The notes under the pieces: model-generated
The model's database searches: none
Told to the model about the DNA's origin: nothing
Seen by the model: the letters and a program-made list of their open reading frames with translations, nothing else
Shown: positions 1-8,649 of the stretch, piece after piece
Layout of the letters: the number at the start of each line of letters is the position of its first letter
How positions within the stretch are numbered: the first letter of the stretch is position 1
Position numbers and translations under genes: made by a program
Source: JBBQZO01 sp038207625
GTDB lineage: Bacteria > Pseudomonadota > Gammaproteobacteria > Burkholderiales > Burkholderiaceae_D
Direction of reading: 5' to 3'
NCBI GenBank assembly: GCA_038207625.1
Contig: JBBQZO010000015.1
Location: 1 to 64,000 of the forward strand
DNA: 64,000 bases

Positions 1-1
1 C

Positions 2-655
2 GTGCTCATCGCGGCCGACCAGGAAAGCCTGCTGGCCGCCCAAATGGCCGGCCAGGTCGATGCCGTCACCGTGCGGCTCGGCTCCTCGGTGCGCGCCGGC
101 CAGGTGCTGATGCGCTTCGGCTGCGCGGAGCAGGAGGCCCACTTGAACATGGCGCGGGCCGAATTCTACGGCGCCCAGCAGACCTACGAGTCGAAGGCGA
201 AGCTGCAGGCGACCTTGTCGGTGAGCCGGCTTGAGGTCGAACAGGCGGCCGCCGAGGCAGAGAAATTCAAGGCCCAGATCCAGCTCTATCAGTCGCAGAT
301 CCGGCATTGCCAGGTGGCCGCGCCGTTTGCCGGGCGCGTCACGCGCCTGCCCGTGAAGGCGTTCGAGAGCGTTAACGTGGGCCAGCCGCTCGTCGAACTG
401 GTCAACGATCGCAAGCTCAAGGCGCAGCTGCACGTGCCCTCGGCCTGGCTCGGCTGGCTCAAACCTGGCGTGGCGTTCTCCATGCAGATCGACGAAACGG
501 GCAAGGTCTACCAGGCCAGGGTCGCGCGCATGAACGGCAAGGTCGACCCGGTCAGTCAGTCACTCGACATCGAGGCCGATGTGCTGGGCAACGCGGCCGA
601 CCTGCTGCCCGGCATGAGTGGCGCGGCCAGTTTCCCGGCTGCGGCCAGGCGCTAA
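2..655 (+). CDS. HlyD/RND-type periplasmic adaptor protein, 5' partial
   Basis: This is the C-terminal part (217 residues visible) of a membrane-fusion/adaptor protein that bridges an inner-membrane transporter to the outer membrane. The visible part starts in a lipoyl-like half (residues about 12-40, AGQVDAVTVRLGSSVRAGQV), continues through an alpha-helical hairpin rich in Ala/Glu/Gln (about 44-98), then the second lipoyl half (about 103-135, APFAGRVTRLPV) and a beta-barrel domain ending in LLPGMSGAASF, the usual adaptor C-terminus. The reading frame is open to the window edge, so the true start lies upstream. A second adaptor follows 12 nt downstream, so the two are probably co-transcribed. 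The substrate cannot be told from this fragment. Confidence 0.85.
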   Translation: MLIAADQESLLAAQMAGQVDAVTVRLGSSVRAGQVLMRFGCAEQEAHLNMARAEFYGAQQTYESKAKLQATLSVSRLEVEQAAAEAEKFKAQIQLYQSQIRHCQVAAPFAGRVTRLPVKAFESVNVGQPLVELVNDRKLKAQLHVPSAWLGWLKPGVAFSMQIDETGKVYQARVARMNGKVDPVSQSLDIEADVLGNAADLLPGMSGAASFPAAARR

Positions 656-667
656 CGGGAGCATCGA

Positions 668-2011
668 TTGTCACAAGCCCAGCTGCAACTGCAAATGTTC
701 GCCAACCTGCTGCAAATCGAGCACGACGTACGCCAGGCCGACAACGCCAAGGTCATCGAATTCATCGCCACCAATGACAGCTGGCGCATCGTGCCCTACC
801 GCCAGGCCGTGCTGTGGCGCCCGGGACCGTCGGGCGCGATGCGACTGCGGCTGGTGTCGGGCTTGGCCGACGTGGCGGAGGACTCGCCGTTCCAGCAATG
901 GTTCAACCAGGCGCTGGGCGCGCTCACTGTCGAGCCGGGCAAGCCGTTGCTGCTCGGCATTGACGACCTGCCGCCCGCGCTGCACGCGGGTTGGCGCGAG
1001 TGGATGCCCGAGCATGTGCTGGCGCTGCCGTTGCTCACGCCGCCGGGCGCGAGCAACGGCGGCCTGTGGCTCGCGCTCGAGCACGCGCCGGGGGAATCGG
1101 AACTGGTGCTGCTTGAACGGCTCGCGCTGGTCTACGGCCAGGGCTTGTGGGCCTGGCGCGCCCCGGCGCCGTGGTGGCGCCGGGGCGGCGGCGCCACACG
1201 GGCGCTGTACCGGCGCAAGTGGCTGTGGGCCGCGTTGGTGGCCGTGGCGCTGATGCCGATGCGGCTTGCCGTGCTGGCGCCGGCCGAGATCGTGGGCAAG
1301 AACGCCAGGAGCATCGCCGCCCCGGCCGACGGCGTGCTGGCGCGCTTTTTCGTCGAGCCGAACCAGGCGGTCGCGGCCGGTGCGCCGCTGTTCGCGCTCG
1401 ACGACACCGGCGTGCGCAACCGCAACGAGGTGGCGGGCAGGTCGCGCGCCGTCGCCGCCGCCGAGTTGTTGCGCGCCACCCAGAAATCGTTCAATGACGT
1501 CGCCAGCAACGCCGAGCTGTCGCCGCTCAAGGCCCGACTCGATGAAAAGGCGGCCGAGGCCGACTTCGCGAAAGACTTGTTCGAGCGCGGCCAGGTCAAC
1601 GCGCCCGCCGCCGGCATCGTGATCTTTGCCGATACCGATGATTGGATTGGGCGGCCTGTGCAAACAGGCGAACGCATCATGCAGCTTGCCGATCCGCGCC
1701 AGGTGCAGGTCGCGATTCACCTGGGCGTCGACGACGCGCTCAACCTCGATCCGGGCGCCAGCGTCAAGCTCTACCTGAACGTGGCGCCGCTGAACCCGCT
1801 CGATGCCGTGCTGACCCAGGCCAGCTACGAGGCGACCCTGGTGCCGGAGGGCTACGTCGCCTACCATTTGAAAGCTGACCTCGCGGCCGGCAGCGCGCTG
1901 CCGCGCATCGGCTTGAAGGGCACCGCCAAGATCTACGGTGCGTGGGCGCCGCTGATCTACCACGTTCTGCGCAAGCCGCTCGCGTGGGTCCGCCGCACCG
2001 TCGGACTATGA
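668..2011 (+). CDS. HlyD-family membrane-anchored adaptor protein
   Basis: 447 residues. I use the TTG start because GGGAG (657-661) sits about 6 nt upstream and no ATG fits. The N-terminal 170 residues look like a cytoplasmic GAF-like sensory or docking region, which is unusual for an adaptor. A single membrane helix follows at about 184-203 (after YRRKWLW). Beyond it is a lipoyl/barrel-sandwich half (about 218-246, APADGVLARFFVEPNQ), a short helical hairpin and a second half with a beta-barrel (about 300-440). Pairing with the preceding adaptor suggests one envelope export system whose transporter lies outside the window. Adaptors of this paired kind are often seen with M50-type peptidases; that link is inference here. 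Confidence 0.8.
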   Translation: MSQAQLQLQMFANLLQIEHDVRQADNAKVIEFIATNDSWRIVPYRQAVLWRPGPSGAMRLRLVSGLADVAEDSPFQQWFNQALGALTVEPGKPLLLGIDDLPPALHAGWREWMPEHVLALPLLTPPGASNGGLWLALEHAPGESELVLLERLALVYGQGLWAWRAPAPWWRRGGGATRALYRRKWLWAALVAVALMPMRLAVLAPAEIVGKNARSIAAPADGVLARFFVEPNQAVAAGAPLFALDDTGVRNRNEVAGRSRAVAAAELLRATQKSFNDVASNAELSPLKARLDEKAAEADFAKDLFERGQVNAPAAGIVIFADTDDWIGRPVQTGERIMQLADPRQVQVAIHLGVDDALNLDPGASVKLYLNVAPLNPLDAVLTQASYEATLVPEGYVAYHLKADLAAGSALPRIGLKGTAKIYGAWAPLIYHVLRKPLAWVRRTVGL

Positions 2012-2588
2012 GCGTCGGACGGCGCCGCGCGCTTGCCGACCCGAGCTGCGAAGCTGTCGCCATGCCCAGCGCGGCCAGCCAGTACGCAGGCGCCGCGCTG
2101 TCGTTAAGCTAGGTGCGATGCTGGCGAATGCTGAGGAATGCTGAGGACACTGCCCGCGGGGGGCGCATGGGGCCAGGGTGCGCGTTGATGTGGCGGGGTC
2201 AAGCAATCTTGGCCGCCCGGTTCGACCTGGCGCCGGCGCAAACGGGTTGCCAGCGTCGAATACATCGATGTCTTCTATCGTTGGAAGCAGCGGCAATCTG
2301 CGCTTTGCTACCAGTCGCCGGTCCGGCACCTCGCACAACGGACGGGCGAGTAAGATCCGGAAAGAATGGCCGCATACAATCCACCCGATGGAAGTGGGCA
2401 TAGCGCGGGCGCACGCTCCCAGACTACCACCTGGAAATTGGTTCAACTTGTGAAACAACTGTGTATCGCAATGTCCATTTGCCGCCCAGCCGTGATATGT
2501 TTGCCAGATCCCGACTCTGCCAAATCGGAACGTTTATTTCACGGACATCGTTCGACATCGAGAACTATCTTGGTCAGGGAGGGGGCAA
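2012..2588. other. 577-bp intergenic stretch without a convincing gene
   Basis: Several short open frames exist on both strands, but none has a Shine-Dalgarno signal together with protein-like composition. The final 120 bases are AT-richer than the flanks and probably hold the promoter of the solute-binding-protein gene. Nothing else is recognised. Confidence 0.5.
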
Positions 2589-3500
2589 ATGAGGGCATGG
2601 ATGCGTATGATCGTGACGACCTGCGGGGGCGTCGCGCTCACGTGGTCGCTGACGGCGACGTTTCTTTGCATGCCTGCGGCTGCGAATGAGATCTATTATC
2701 CACGCCCTGAAGGAAGCTTTGGTAACGTTGATACCTATGCCATCGAATTGCTCGCGCTGGCGTTGCGAAAGGCCGGTGCGCACCACACCGTCAGGCTCAC
2801 GGACGACCATATGAAGCAGGGGCGTGCGCTGATGGAGATTGAACGTGACCATGGCCGGGTTGATATCATCGTAACTATGACGTCGCCGGAGCGCGAACGC
2901 CAGCTACTGCCGATCCGCATACCGGTCAGTAAAGGGTTGGTTGGTTGGCGTATCGCCTTGCTCCGTGCCGACCGCTCCGAGCTGTTTCGCAACATTCGGA
3001 CATTGGCGGACCTGAAAGCCATGCGCGCAGGGCAGGGGCACGACTGGCCCGATACTGACATATTGCGCGCGAACGGACTCACCGTTCAAGCCGTGTCTGG
3101 ATACGACGGTCTGTTTGGTTTGCTGGAAGCGGGCAGGATCGACTATTTCCCGCGTTCGATGCGCGAAATTTGGCCGGAACTCGCATCGCACACCAACCTC
3201 GTTGCGGATCGTTATCTGGTCCTTCACTACCTCACGACGGACTATTTCTTTGTCAACCGTCGCAATACCCAGTTGGCCAACGAAGTGCGCTCGGGACTGG
3301 AGGCTGCGATCGCCGACCATTCGTTTGATCGGTTGTTCTATCAGCATTTCGCCGAGCCTATTCGGCGTGCGCAGCTTGATCAGCGGCGGGTCATCGAATT
3401 GAATAGCCCTGCACCGTCTTCCCCGACGCCGCCAGTCAACAGCAAATTGTGGTTCTCCATCGACGATCTTCGGCATATGCCAGGCGTGAATACGCACTAA
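2589..3500 (+). CDS. Periplasmic solute-binding protein, family-3-like
   Basis: 303 residues, with a strong purine-rich ribosome site (GGGAGGGGG, 2579-2587) just before the ATG. A signal peptide covers about residues 1-32 and ends at MPAAANE. The mature part follows the type-2 periplasmic-binding fold: an N-terminal lobe (EIYYPRPEG, then DIIVTMTSPERE), a hinge, a second lobe with GYDGLFGLLEAGRIDYFPRS, and a C-terminal LEAAIADHSFDRLFYQHF, typical of family-3 relatives found in sensory systems rather than in a classical ABC uptake operon. No permease or ATPase gene adjoins it, so a sensing role or an orphan binding protein is more likely than import. The ligand is unknown. Confidence 0.75.
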   Translation: MRAWMRMIVTTCGGVALTWSLTATFLCMPAAANEIYYPRPEGSFGNVDTYAIELLALALRKAGAHHTVRLTDDHMKQGRALMEIERDHGRVDIIVTMTSPERERQLLPIRIPVSKGLVGWRIALLRADRSELFRNIRTLADLKAMRAGQGHDWPDTDILRANGLTVQAVSGYDGLFGLLEAGRIDYFPRSMREIWPELASHTNLVADRYLVLHYLTTDYFFVNRRNTQLANEVRSGLEAAIADHSFDRLFYQHFAEPIRRAQLDQRRVIELNSPAPSSPTPPVNSKLWFSIDDLRHMPGVNTH

Positions 3501-3970
3501 CGATCGCGCCGTGTGGGCTCTGCCTTGAATATTTCGGGAATTTGGCAATTTGAAAATGCCAATACCTCCCATTGTTGGCGGACTACAAAGCGTGCGATGG
3601 CTGCGGCCAAGCGCTGCGTCGCGCCGAGCATCGGTGCGAATGGCGTCCCTGAAGACATCGCGAGGGAGCGGCGTGATGCCAACGAGGTAGCCATCGACAC
3701 ACCCAACGTCACCCAGGGCGTGCCGATTGCAATGTATCTGTTTGACTAGCTTCGTAACATCGTCGAGCCGGGTCATCGGGCCGTCAAACGGTTGAGCCAG
3801 CCGATGCGCAGCTTTAACTCTGCCCGCCGAGGCGCCGCTGACTGCGTTCGATAGCGCACCGACCGTGCGTCACCAAACGCCTTAGTGTGTCTGCAGATAC
3901 CTGCCACTTTAGTCCATGGCCAGCGAGTTTTCGCCGCCATGGACACACCACATGAACAAGGGAGAATGAG
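3501..3970. other. 470-bp intergenic stretch, possible decayed sequence
   Basis: No frame here has a good start signal. Reverse-strand frames between 3500 and 3776 read partly protein-like (for example GDVGCVDGYLVGITPLP) but switch frames and contain no recognisable domain. A purine-rich site (GGGAGAATGAG) precedes the next gene. I see nothing else I can name. Confidence 0.35.
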
Positions 3971-5071
3971 ATGCGCTGCAAACTGCTCGTACTATGTATG
4001 TTGCTGGGCTCGGGGGCACCGGCGATGGCGCAGGTCAGCGTCACGATCGGCGTCAATCTGTCATCGTATCCGCAGATGGTGAGGGTGCCCGACTACCCGG
4101 TCTATTACGCTTCCGGCGTGCGCTCCAATCTGTTTTTCTATGATGGTATGTACTGGGCCTATCAGGGTGACGAGTGGTATGCCAGCGACTGGTACAACGG
4201 GCCGTGGGATCACGTTTCGCCCGATATTGTGCCGCTGTATGTGTTGCGCGTGCCGGTGCGCTACTACCGCTCTCCGCCGGTGTACTTCGGCTCCTGGAGC
4301 AGGAACGATGCGCCGCGCTGGGACGAGCATTGGGGCCATCAGTGGGCGCAGCGCCGATCCGGGTGGGATCACTGGAATCGCAGGGCATCGCCGGCGCCTG
4401 CGCCATTGCCCAACTACCAGCGTCAATACGCTGGCAGCCACTATCCGCGCGCCGAACAGCAACAGCAGCTGCGCGCCCAAAACTACCGCTACCAGCCGCA
4501 CGACGCGATGGTCAAGCAGCATGCGCAGGAGCGGCAGACAGCGCCCACAGAGGACCGGACGGGCCGGGATCATCCTCAGCAGGACGGCAACGCCGCTCGC
4601 CATGACCGGCAAGCAGTGCCACAGCCCGCAGCGCGCAAGCCCGATGGCGCGCGGGACGCGCACGAGCAGCAGGGGAAGGCGCGCGACGACACCTCGCAAC
4701 GCTCGCCGATGCCACGCCAGGCGGGCCCGGTCAGCGCTGAACAGCGGGCGCAGCAGGCACGCGAGCAGCAGGGACATCGCCAGTCACCTGGACAAGCTCA
4801 GCCGCAGGCCCAGCCTCAAGCGCAACCTCAGCAGGAACGTCAGCAGGAACGTCAGCAGGAACGTTCGCAGCTGCCTTCGCAGGAACATCAGCAGCAACGC
4901 CAGGCGCCGCCAAGAGCGCCGCAGTCGCAGGGGGCGCCTCAGCACGAACAGGGTGCTCGTGGTCAGGAAAATCGGACCGTACCGGCGGAACAAAAACATT
5001 CGCAGGGACGTGACAAGGAGCATGACGGCGAGGGAGAGCGCGGCCAGCAGCACGAAAAGCGCGGCAACTAG
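3971..5071 (+). CDS. Secreted protein with Tyr/Trp-rich head and Gln-rich tail
   Basis: 366 residues. The start follows AAGGGAGAATGAG. A signal peptide runs to about residue 21 (APAMAQ). Residues 22-130 are rich in Tyr/Trp/Asp (YYASGVRSNLFFYDGMYWAY, then WDEHWGHQW), a compact head seen in many uncharacterised betaproteobacterial exported proteins. From about residue 140 onward the chain is low complexity, dominated by Gln, Arg, Pro and His, including a Gln-Ala-Gln-Pro repeat and a DNA-level 12-bp tandem repeat. The tail should be disordered and strongly basic. No enzymatic motif is visible; a role in envelope or extracellular matrix binding is a guess. Confidence 0.65.
   Translation: MRCKLLVLCMLLGSGAPAMAQVSVTIGVNLSSYPQMVRVPDYPVYYASGVRSNLFFYDGMYWAYQGDEWYASDWYNGPWDHVSPDIVPLYVLRVPVRYYRSPPVYFGSWSRNDAPRWDEHWGHQWAQRRSGWDHWNRRASPAPAPLPNYQRQYAGSHYPRAEQQQQLRAQNYRYQPHDAMVKQHAQERQTAPTEDRTGRDHPQQDGNAARHDRQAVPQPAARKPDGARDAHEQQGKARDDTSQRSPMPRQAGPVSAEQRAQQAREQQGHRQSPGQAQPQAQPQAQPQQERQQERQQERSQLPSQEHQQQRQAPPRAPQSQGAPQHEQGARGQENRTVPAEQKHSQGRDKEHDGEGERGQQHEKRGN
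4829..4864 (+). repeat. 12-bp tandem repeat, three copies, in a coding region
   Basis: The unit CAGCAGGAACGT occurs three times in a row and encodes repeated Gln-Gln-Glu-Arg in the tail of the Gln-rich secreted protein. The length is a multiple of three, so copy-number change would keep the frame. Confidence 0.9.
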
Positions 5072-5284
5072 TGCGCAGCGCGCTTGCCCCACCCGGACAT
5101 TGAACCCATGCAGTTCCTATGCGGGCCCAGCCGCGTTGACCGTGGGGCGGTTCACCACCGCAGCACCGGGCGTTGACGCCACCGGCAACAGTCGGGCGTT
5201 GCTGCGCCCAGCAACGAGGCTATCGGGACGTTGCAACGCAGGGGCGCAACTGAACCCATCGGCGCGCGTCGTCGCACGCGCCGC

Positions 5285-5515
5285 TCACGCCTGGTGTGCG
5301 TCTGCGTCGGCCCAATTGGCGCAATTGCGGCCCCGGTCAACCCACTGTGGATCGTTGCCGGAACTACCATCGTGGCACGCCAAGGGAGCGCTGAAGTGTT
5401 TGCGCGCACAATTGGCACACGTGCGCCCGGCAACCTCGGTGCCACGAGAGTAACGGTTGTATTTGCGCGCCAGGGCAGCAGCAATCTGGGCGGCAGTACT
5501 TGCTGAGGTCGACAT
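5285..5515 (-). CDS. Small Cys-containing protein, 76 aa
   Basis: The longer open frame reaches further upstream, but the start at 5515 is preceded by a perfect AGGAGG eight bases away, so this 76-residue product is the likely one. It begins MSTSASTAAQIAAALARKYN, a predicted amphipathic helix, followed by TCANCARKHFSAPLAC and RNCANWADADA. The CxxC plus two further cysteines could bind a metal or form disulphides. No signal peptide is evident. No family is recognised. The gene stands alone, convergent with the preceding plus-strand gene. Confidence rests mainly on the ribosome site and cysteine spacing. Confidence 0.6.
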   Translation of the reverse strand: MSTSASTAAQIAAALARKYNRYSRGTEVAGRTCANCARKHFSAPLACHDGSSGNDPQWVDRGRNCANWADADAHQA

Positions 5516-5847
5516 GATGAGTCCTCCTGTGTGCGCAAGTGTAGCGCCACCTTGCGTGGTGACTTTGTGTTTCAGCAGTGCAAAAACGGGTCGGATCGCA
5601 CAACTGCCAATTCTGCATTTCCAGCGGACGCAGGCGCAGGGGCGCTCGCGACGCTGGGTGTCGATTGACCGACAGGAATCAGGCAAGTGAACGGATAGCC
5701 CGGCGTAGCGCGCGGGGACATCGGCTTGCGCGCCCAGTCGGAGGGCTTGGCGACGGCGGGTTTGTCGCCTGACCGGTAGACGCGTGAAGCGTCGCTCTGC
5801 TCAGCATTCAGAATGGCGCAACGATAGCCTGTGTCGGCCACGTCAGC
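5516..5847. other. 332-bp intergenic stretch
   Basis: This stretch lies between the small Cys protein and the end of the porin-like gene, and should contain the promoter of the former and the terminator of the latter. I find no strong hairpin with a T-run and no convincing gene. Confidence 0.4.
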
Positions 5848-7005
5848 TCAAAACACCATGTCGTAGCTCATTTGCATGACCGACGCGTTGCCGCCATAGT
5901 TCTTCGCGCCGTCGGTGAAGCGGCCCAGTTGCAGCTTCACGGCACTGCTGGCGTTGATGTCGTAGCGCACCGTCAACGAGCGGCGCTGGGTCAGCGTGGA
6001 CGGATAGACGCTCGGATCGCTAGGCTTCTCGCGGAATCGGGAATAGCTTACGAAGGGCGTGAACGCGCCAAGGTGGACCCCCACGCCCAGCGCGCCGCCA
6101 GGCGCTTTCACGGTCAGCCCGGACTCGTAGTAGTCGTTGTCCTGCTCGGCGATTTCGAGATACGAAAACCACTTGTCGACATTCCATTTGGCCGCCACGC
6201 CGTACGAGCGCAGGTGGGTTCGGGTGAACAAATCGGTGACTTGATCATGCACCGCGGTATCGGTTTGCAGGTAGACGGCGCGGGTTTGGAACGCACCGAA
6301 ATTGACTTCGGCGTCGCCGCCAATAATTCGGCTCCACGTCGCGTCGCTGCGGTTGGCGTTGAAGATCTTTTGAAAATTCGATTCTGCGACGTACTCGCGG
6401 CCGACGAAGAAACTTGCGCTCAGATTGGTTTCGCCGAAATTTCTCTGGTAGCGCACCTTGACGGCGTTGAAATTGAGCGCGTCCCAACCATAGTATTCAG
6501 GCGGTACAGCCACCCAGGGAAGGGAGACGCCGATGTCCTGCGAATCGGAGTAGTAGAACAGCGGAATGCGCTGGCGTCCGACCTGGACTTCCCAGCCGCC
6601 ACCGAGCGCGTAATTGGCATATGCCCACTGCAATACCGGTTTTGGCACGGAACCGCGCACCACCACCTGGGCGACCAGATTCAAATCGGTGTTGACGCTG
6701 TAGTTGGCCTGCAAGCCGATATGGCTCTCGGGCTTGAACGCCACGCCGCTCCCCTCGTAGACGCCGCCGTTGGCATAATCGCCGACATAGCAAGGGCAAT
6801 CGAACCGGCTGGTGTAGAGTGGCCCGACGTTTTCGCTGCTGAGAACTTTTCCGCCGATGATGGACATGAAGCCATTAAATTGCAGCTTCGAGGGTTCAGC
6901 GGCGCCATGTTCCTGCGCAAGGCACGTCGCCGTGTGGGTGAGCGCGATGCCGGCCATGCCCGCGCAATACAGCAGACGCATGCTAGTTGATCGAGGCGCA
7001 ATCAT
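5848..7005 (-). CDS. Outer-membrane porin-like protein
   Basis: 385 residues from the chosen ATG at 7005, which has GGGAGA seven bases upstream; an upstream extension to 7086 lacks this. A signal peptide (about 1-30, ending TCLAQ) is followed by alternating beta-strand segments with many Tyr/Trp/Arg residues and an aromatic C-terminus (MQMSYDMVF) as expected for an outer-membrane barrel recognised by the BAM machinery. Segments such as LQFNGFMSIIGG and VGRQRIPLFYYSDSQDIG resemble porins of the DcaP/OprP-like sort. It lies 132 nt downstream of a PstS-like gene on the same strand, so a shared role in anion or phosphate uptake is plausible but unproven. Confidence 0.75.
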   Translation of the reverse strand: MIAPRSTSMRLLYCAGMAGIALTHTATCLAQEHGAAEPSKLQFNGFMSIIGGKVLSSENVGPLYTSRFDCPCYVGDYANGGVYEGSGVAFKPESHIGLQANYSVNTDLNLVAQVVVRGSVPKPVLQWAYANYALGGGWEVQVGRQRIPLFYYSDSQDIGVSLPWVAVPPEYYGWDALNFNAVKVRYQRNFGETNLSASFFVGREYVAESNFQKIFNANRSDATWSRIIGGDAEVNFGAFQTRAVYLQTDTAVHDQVTDLFTRTHLRSYGVAAKWNVDKWFSYLEIAEQDNDYYESGLTVKAPGGALGVGVHLGAFTPFVSYSRFREKPSDPSVYPSTLTQRRSLTVRYDINASSAVKLQLGRFTDGAKNYGGNASVMQMSYDMVF

Positions 7006-7137
7006 GTTCGTCTCCCTTGGTGATGTGGAAAATATGAGACGTGAAGTCTGTTTCGCTGACGTCATGTTGAAGCTCCGGTTCCGCATTCGCAGGCGAGGCG
7101 CTCGCTACGCGGACGCCGGGGGCGGGCAGGTCCAACT

Positions 7138-7551
7138 TCAGGGGACCGATGCGACCACCTTGACGCTGTCGTCGATTTCGGATTTGTCGATATAGCCGAT
7201 CGCGTTGATATTTTCGCTGACGGCTTTCTTCACTTCCGCGCTGGACTTAAATTCCCGCGGCGGCCGTCCCTTGCCGGTAAACATGATCTTCGACCAGATC
7301 GCGCGCACTTCGGGCGGATCCTTGGCCAATACCTTCTGGCAGAATTCGAGCCGTATGGTCGAGCTCTCGGCCTGTTCGATCGGCGTAAACATCGGTGACG
7401 CCCCCAGGAAAAACTGCGCCGCCTGGGAGGGGAACATCTTGGTCGCGGGATTTTTCGGGTTGACCACGATGACGATTTCGGCCGCAGCGGAACTGGCGAG
7501 TGTCCACAGGATCGTCGTACTAATGACCGTGCGAATGATCAGACGTTTCAT
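7138..7551 (-). CDS. PstS-like periplasmic phosphate-binding domain protein, short form
   Basis: 137 residues with a signal peptide ending SSAAAE. The mature protein has IVIVVNPKNPATKMFPSQAA, then the segment IWSKIMFTGKGRPPREFKSS and the final VSENINAIGYIDKSEIDDSV, which match one lobe of PstS-like phosphate-binding proteins. It is about half the length of full PstS, a size seen in many proteobacterial short PstS-like proteins that sit beside porins. No pstCAB genes are present. Its ATG overlaps the stop of a possible 46-codon frame by four bases (ATGA), and the porin-like gene follows, so all three may form one transcript. Confidence 0.75.
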   Translation of the reverse strand: MKRLIIRTVISTTILWTLASSAAAEIVIVVNPKNPATKMFPSQAAQFFLGASPMFTPIEQAESSTIRLEFCQKVLAKDPPEVRAIWSKIMFTGKGRPPREFKSSAEVKKAVSENINAIGYIDKSEIDDSVKVVASVP

Positions 7552-7688
7552 GATTTGGCCGCCTCTCCTGATGAGATCAGAGCGTCAATGGGTGTGTAAT
7601 GATCGCGCCAAATCGGCTTGTATTGCAAAAGGAATCGGCGTAACTGTTGCTTTTTTGCGGCAAGTTCTTCCTTTGGGTAAGAGGACAT
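7548..7688 (-). CDS. Possible 46-aa leader protein coupled to the PstS-like gene
   Basis: A short frame starting at 7688 would encode MSSYPKEELAAKKQQLRRFL and a further 26 residues, strongly helical and basic. Its stop overlaps the start of the PstS-like gene by ATGA, typical of translational coupling. The ribosome site is poor, and a longer frame is open upstream to 7817. The composition is protein-like, but no family is recognised. It could also be the remnant of a longer gene. Confidence 0.4.
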   Translation of the reverse strand: MSSYPKEELAAKKQQLRRFLLQYKPIWRDHYTPIDALISSGEAAKS

Positions 7689-7881
7689 GATGAGACGCTG
7701 ATGCCCCGTCAAATGCGACCGACTAGCGCGCCGGCGGCGATGGTGCCATGTGCCGATGCGGATCACGTTTCCGGCGTATGATTGAACAGCAAATTGGCGA
7801 AGCGGCAGCTTTGGCAATACTGCAATTTCCGTGTCGCTGGCGCGTGGCGACTGGCAGTTTGACTTTCAAGGGAGAACTAGC

Positions 7882-8463
7882 ATGGCAGGCAAGAAAATAT
7901 TGTTTTTGACAGGCGACTTTGCTGAGGACTATGAAACGATGGTGCCTTTCCAGGCACTGCAGATGGTTGGCCACACCGTTCACGCCGTGTGTCCGGGCAA
8001 GAAGGCCGGCGACAAGATCAAGACCGCCATTCATGACTTCGAGGGCGACCAAACCTATACGGAAAAGCCGGGCCATCTGTTTGCCCTGAACGCCAACTTC
8101 GACGGCATCGAGGTGGGCCGATACGACGCGTTGATGATCGCCGGCGGTCGCGCGCCGGAATACCTGCGGCTCAACGATACGGTGATCGAGATCGTACGTC
8201 AGTTTGCCACCGCCAATAAGCCGATCGCCGCGGTGTGCCATGGGGCGCAGCTGTTGGCAGCGGCCGATGTGATTCGTGGCAAGCGCATCTCCGCCTATCC
8301 CGCCTGCGCGCCGGAAGTGCGGATGGCCGGCGCCGACTACGTCACCGTGGAAATGGATCAGGCTGTCACGGATGGCAATTTTGTCACGGCGCCAGCCTGG
8401 CCAGCCCATCCCCAATGGCTGGCTCAGTTCCTCACGCTGTTAGGCACCGAAATCAAAGTGTAA
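7882..8463 (+). CDS. DJ-1/PfpI-family protein
   Basis: 193 residues from the ATG at 7882, which follows AAGGGAG; an upstream in-frame ATG at 7831 has no such signal. The class I glutamine-amidotransferase-like fold is shown by KKILFLTGDFAEDYETM at the N-terminus (conserved acidic residue E15), the strand DALMIAGGRAPEYL, and the nucleophile elbow AAVCHGAQLLAAA (C119, H120). Members act as glyoxalase-like deglycases, chaperones or proteases of the PfpI kind. The length is typical. It appears monocistronic; a hairpin follows the stop. Confidence 0.9.
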   Translation: MAGKKILFLTGDFAEDYETMVPFQALQMVGHTVHAVCPGKKAGDKIKTAIHDFEGDQTYTEKPGHLFALNANFDGIEVGRYDALMIAGGRAPEYLRLNDTVIEIVRQFATANKPIAAVCHGAQLLAAADVIRGKRISAYPACAPEVRMAGADYVTVEMDQAVTDGNFVTAPAWPAHPQWLAQFLTLLGTEIKV

Positions 8464-8486
8464 ACGTTGGTACTGAACGCGTCATT

Positions 8487-8508
8487 CGGCGCTGGCCTGT
8501 CAGCGCCG
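8487..8508 (+). terminator. Hairpin after the DJ-1/PfpI gene
   Basis: CGGCGCTG and CAGCGCCG form an 8-bp GC-rich stem around a 6-base loop, 23 bases past the stop codon. There is no T-run after it, so termination is plausible but not certain. Confidence 0.4.
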
Positions 8509-8649
8509 GACGGGCGCAACGCTTTGCGCGGGGGGCCACGCGGCGCCACACATGGCGGCCGATCTCGTCAATGTTGATGCAGATCATGAAAATCTGGCGT
8601 TCCGATTGGTAAGATAAGTCGTTTGATCTACCACAAGGATGTAAGCGCC

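Noticed and set aside
671..1963. 430-codon open frame on the minus strand inside the second adaptor gene
   Set aside because: It is a high-GC antisense shadow: Arg/His/Gln-rich, no ribosome site, no domain, while the plus strand shows a clear HlyD protein.
2904..3776. 290-codon minus-strand frame over the solute-binding gene
   Set aside because: Mostly antisense to a well supported gene; only its first 90 codons lie in free sequence and match no known family.
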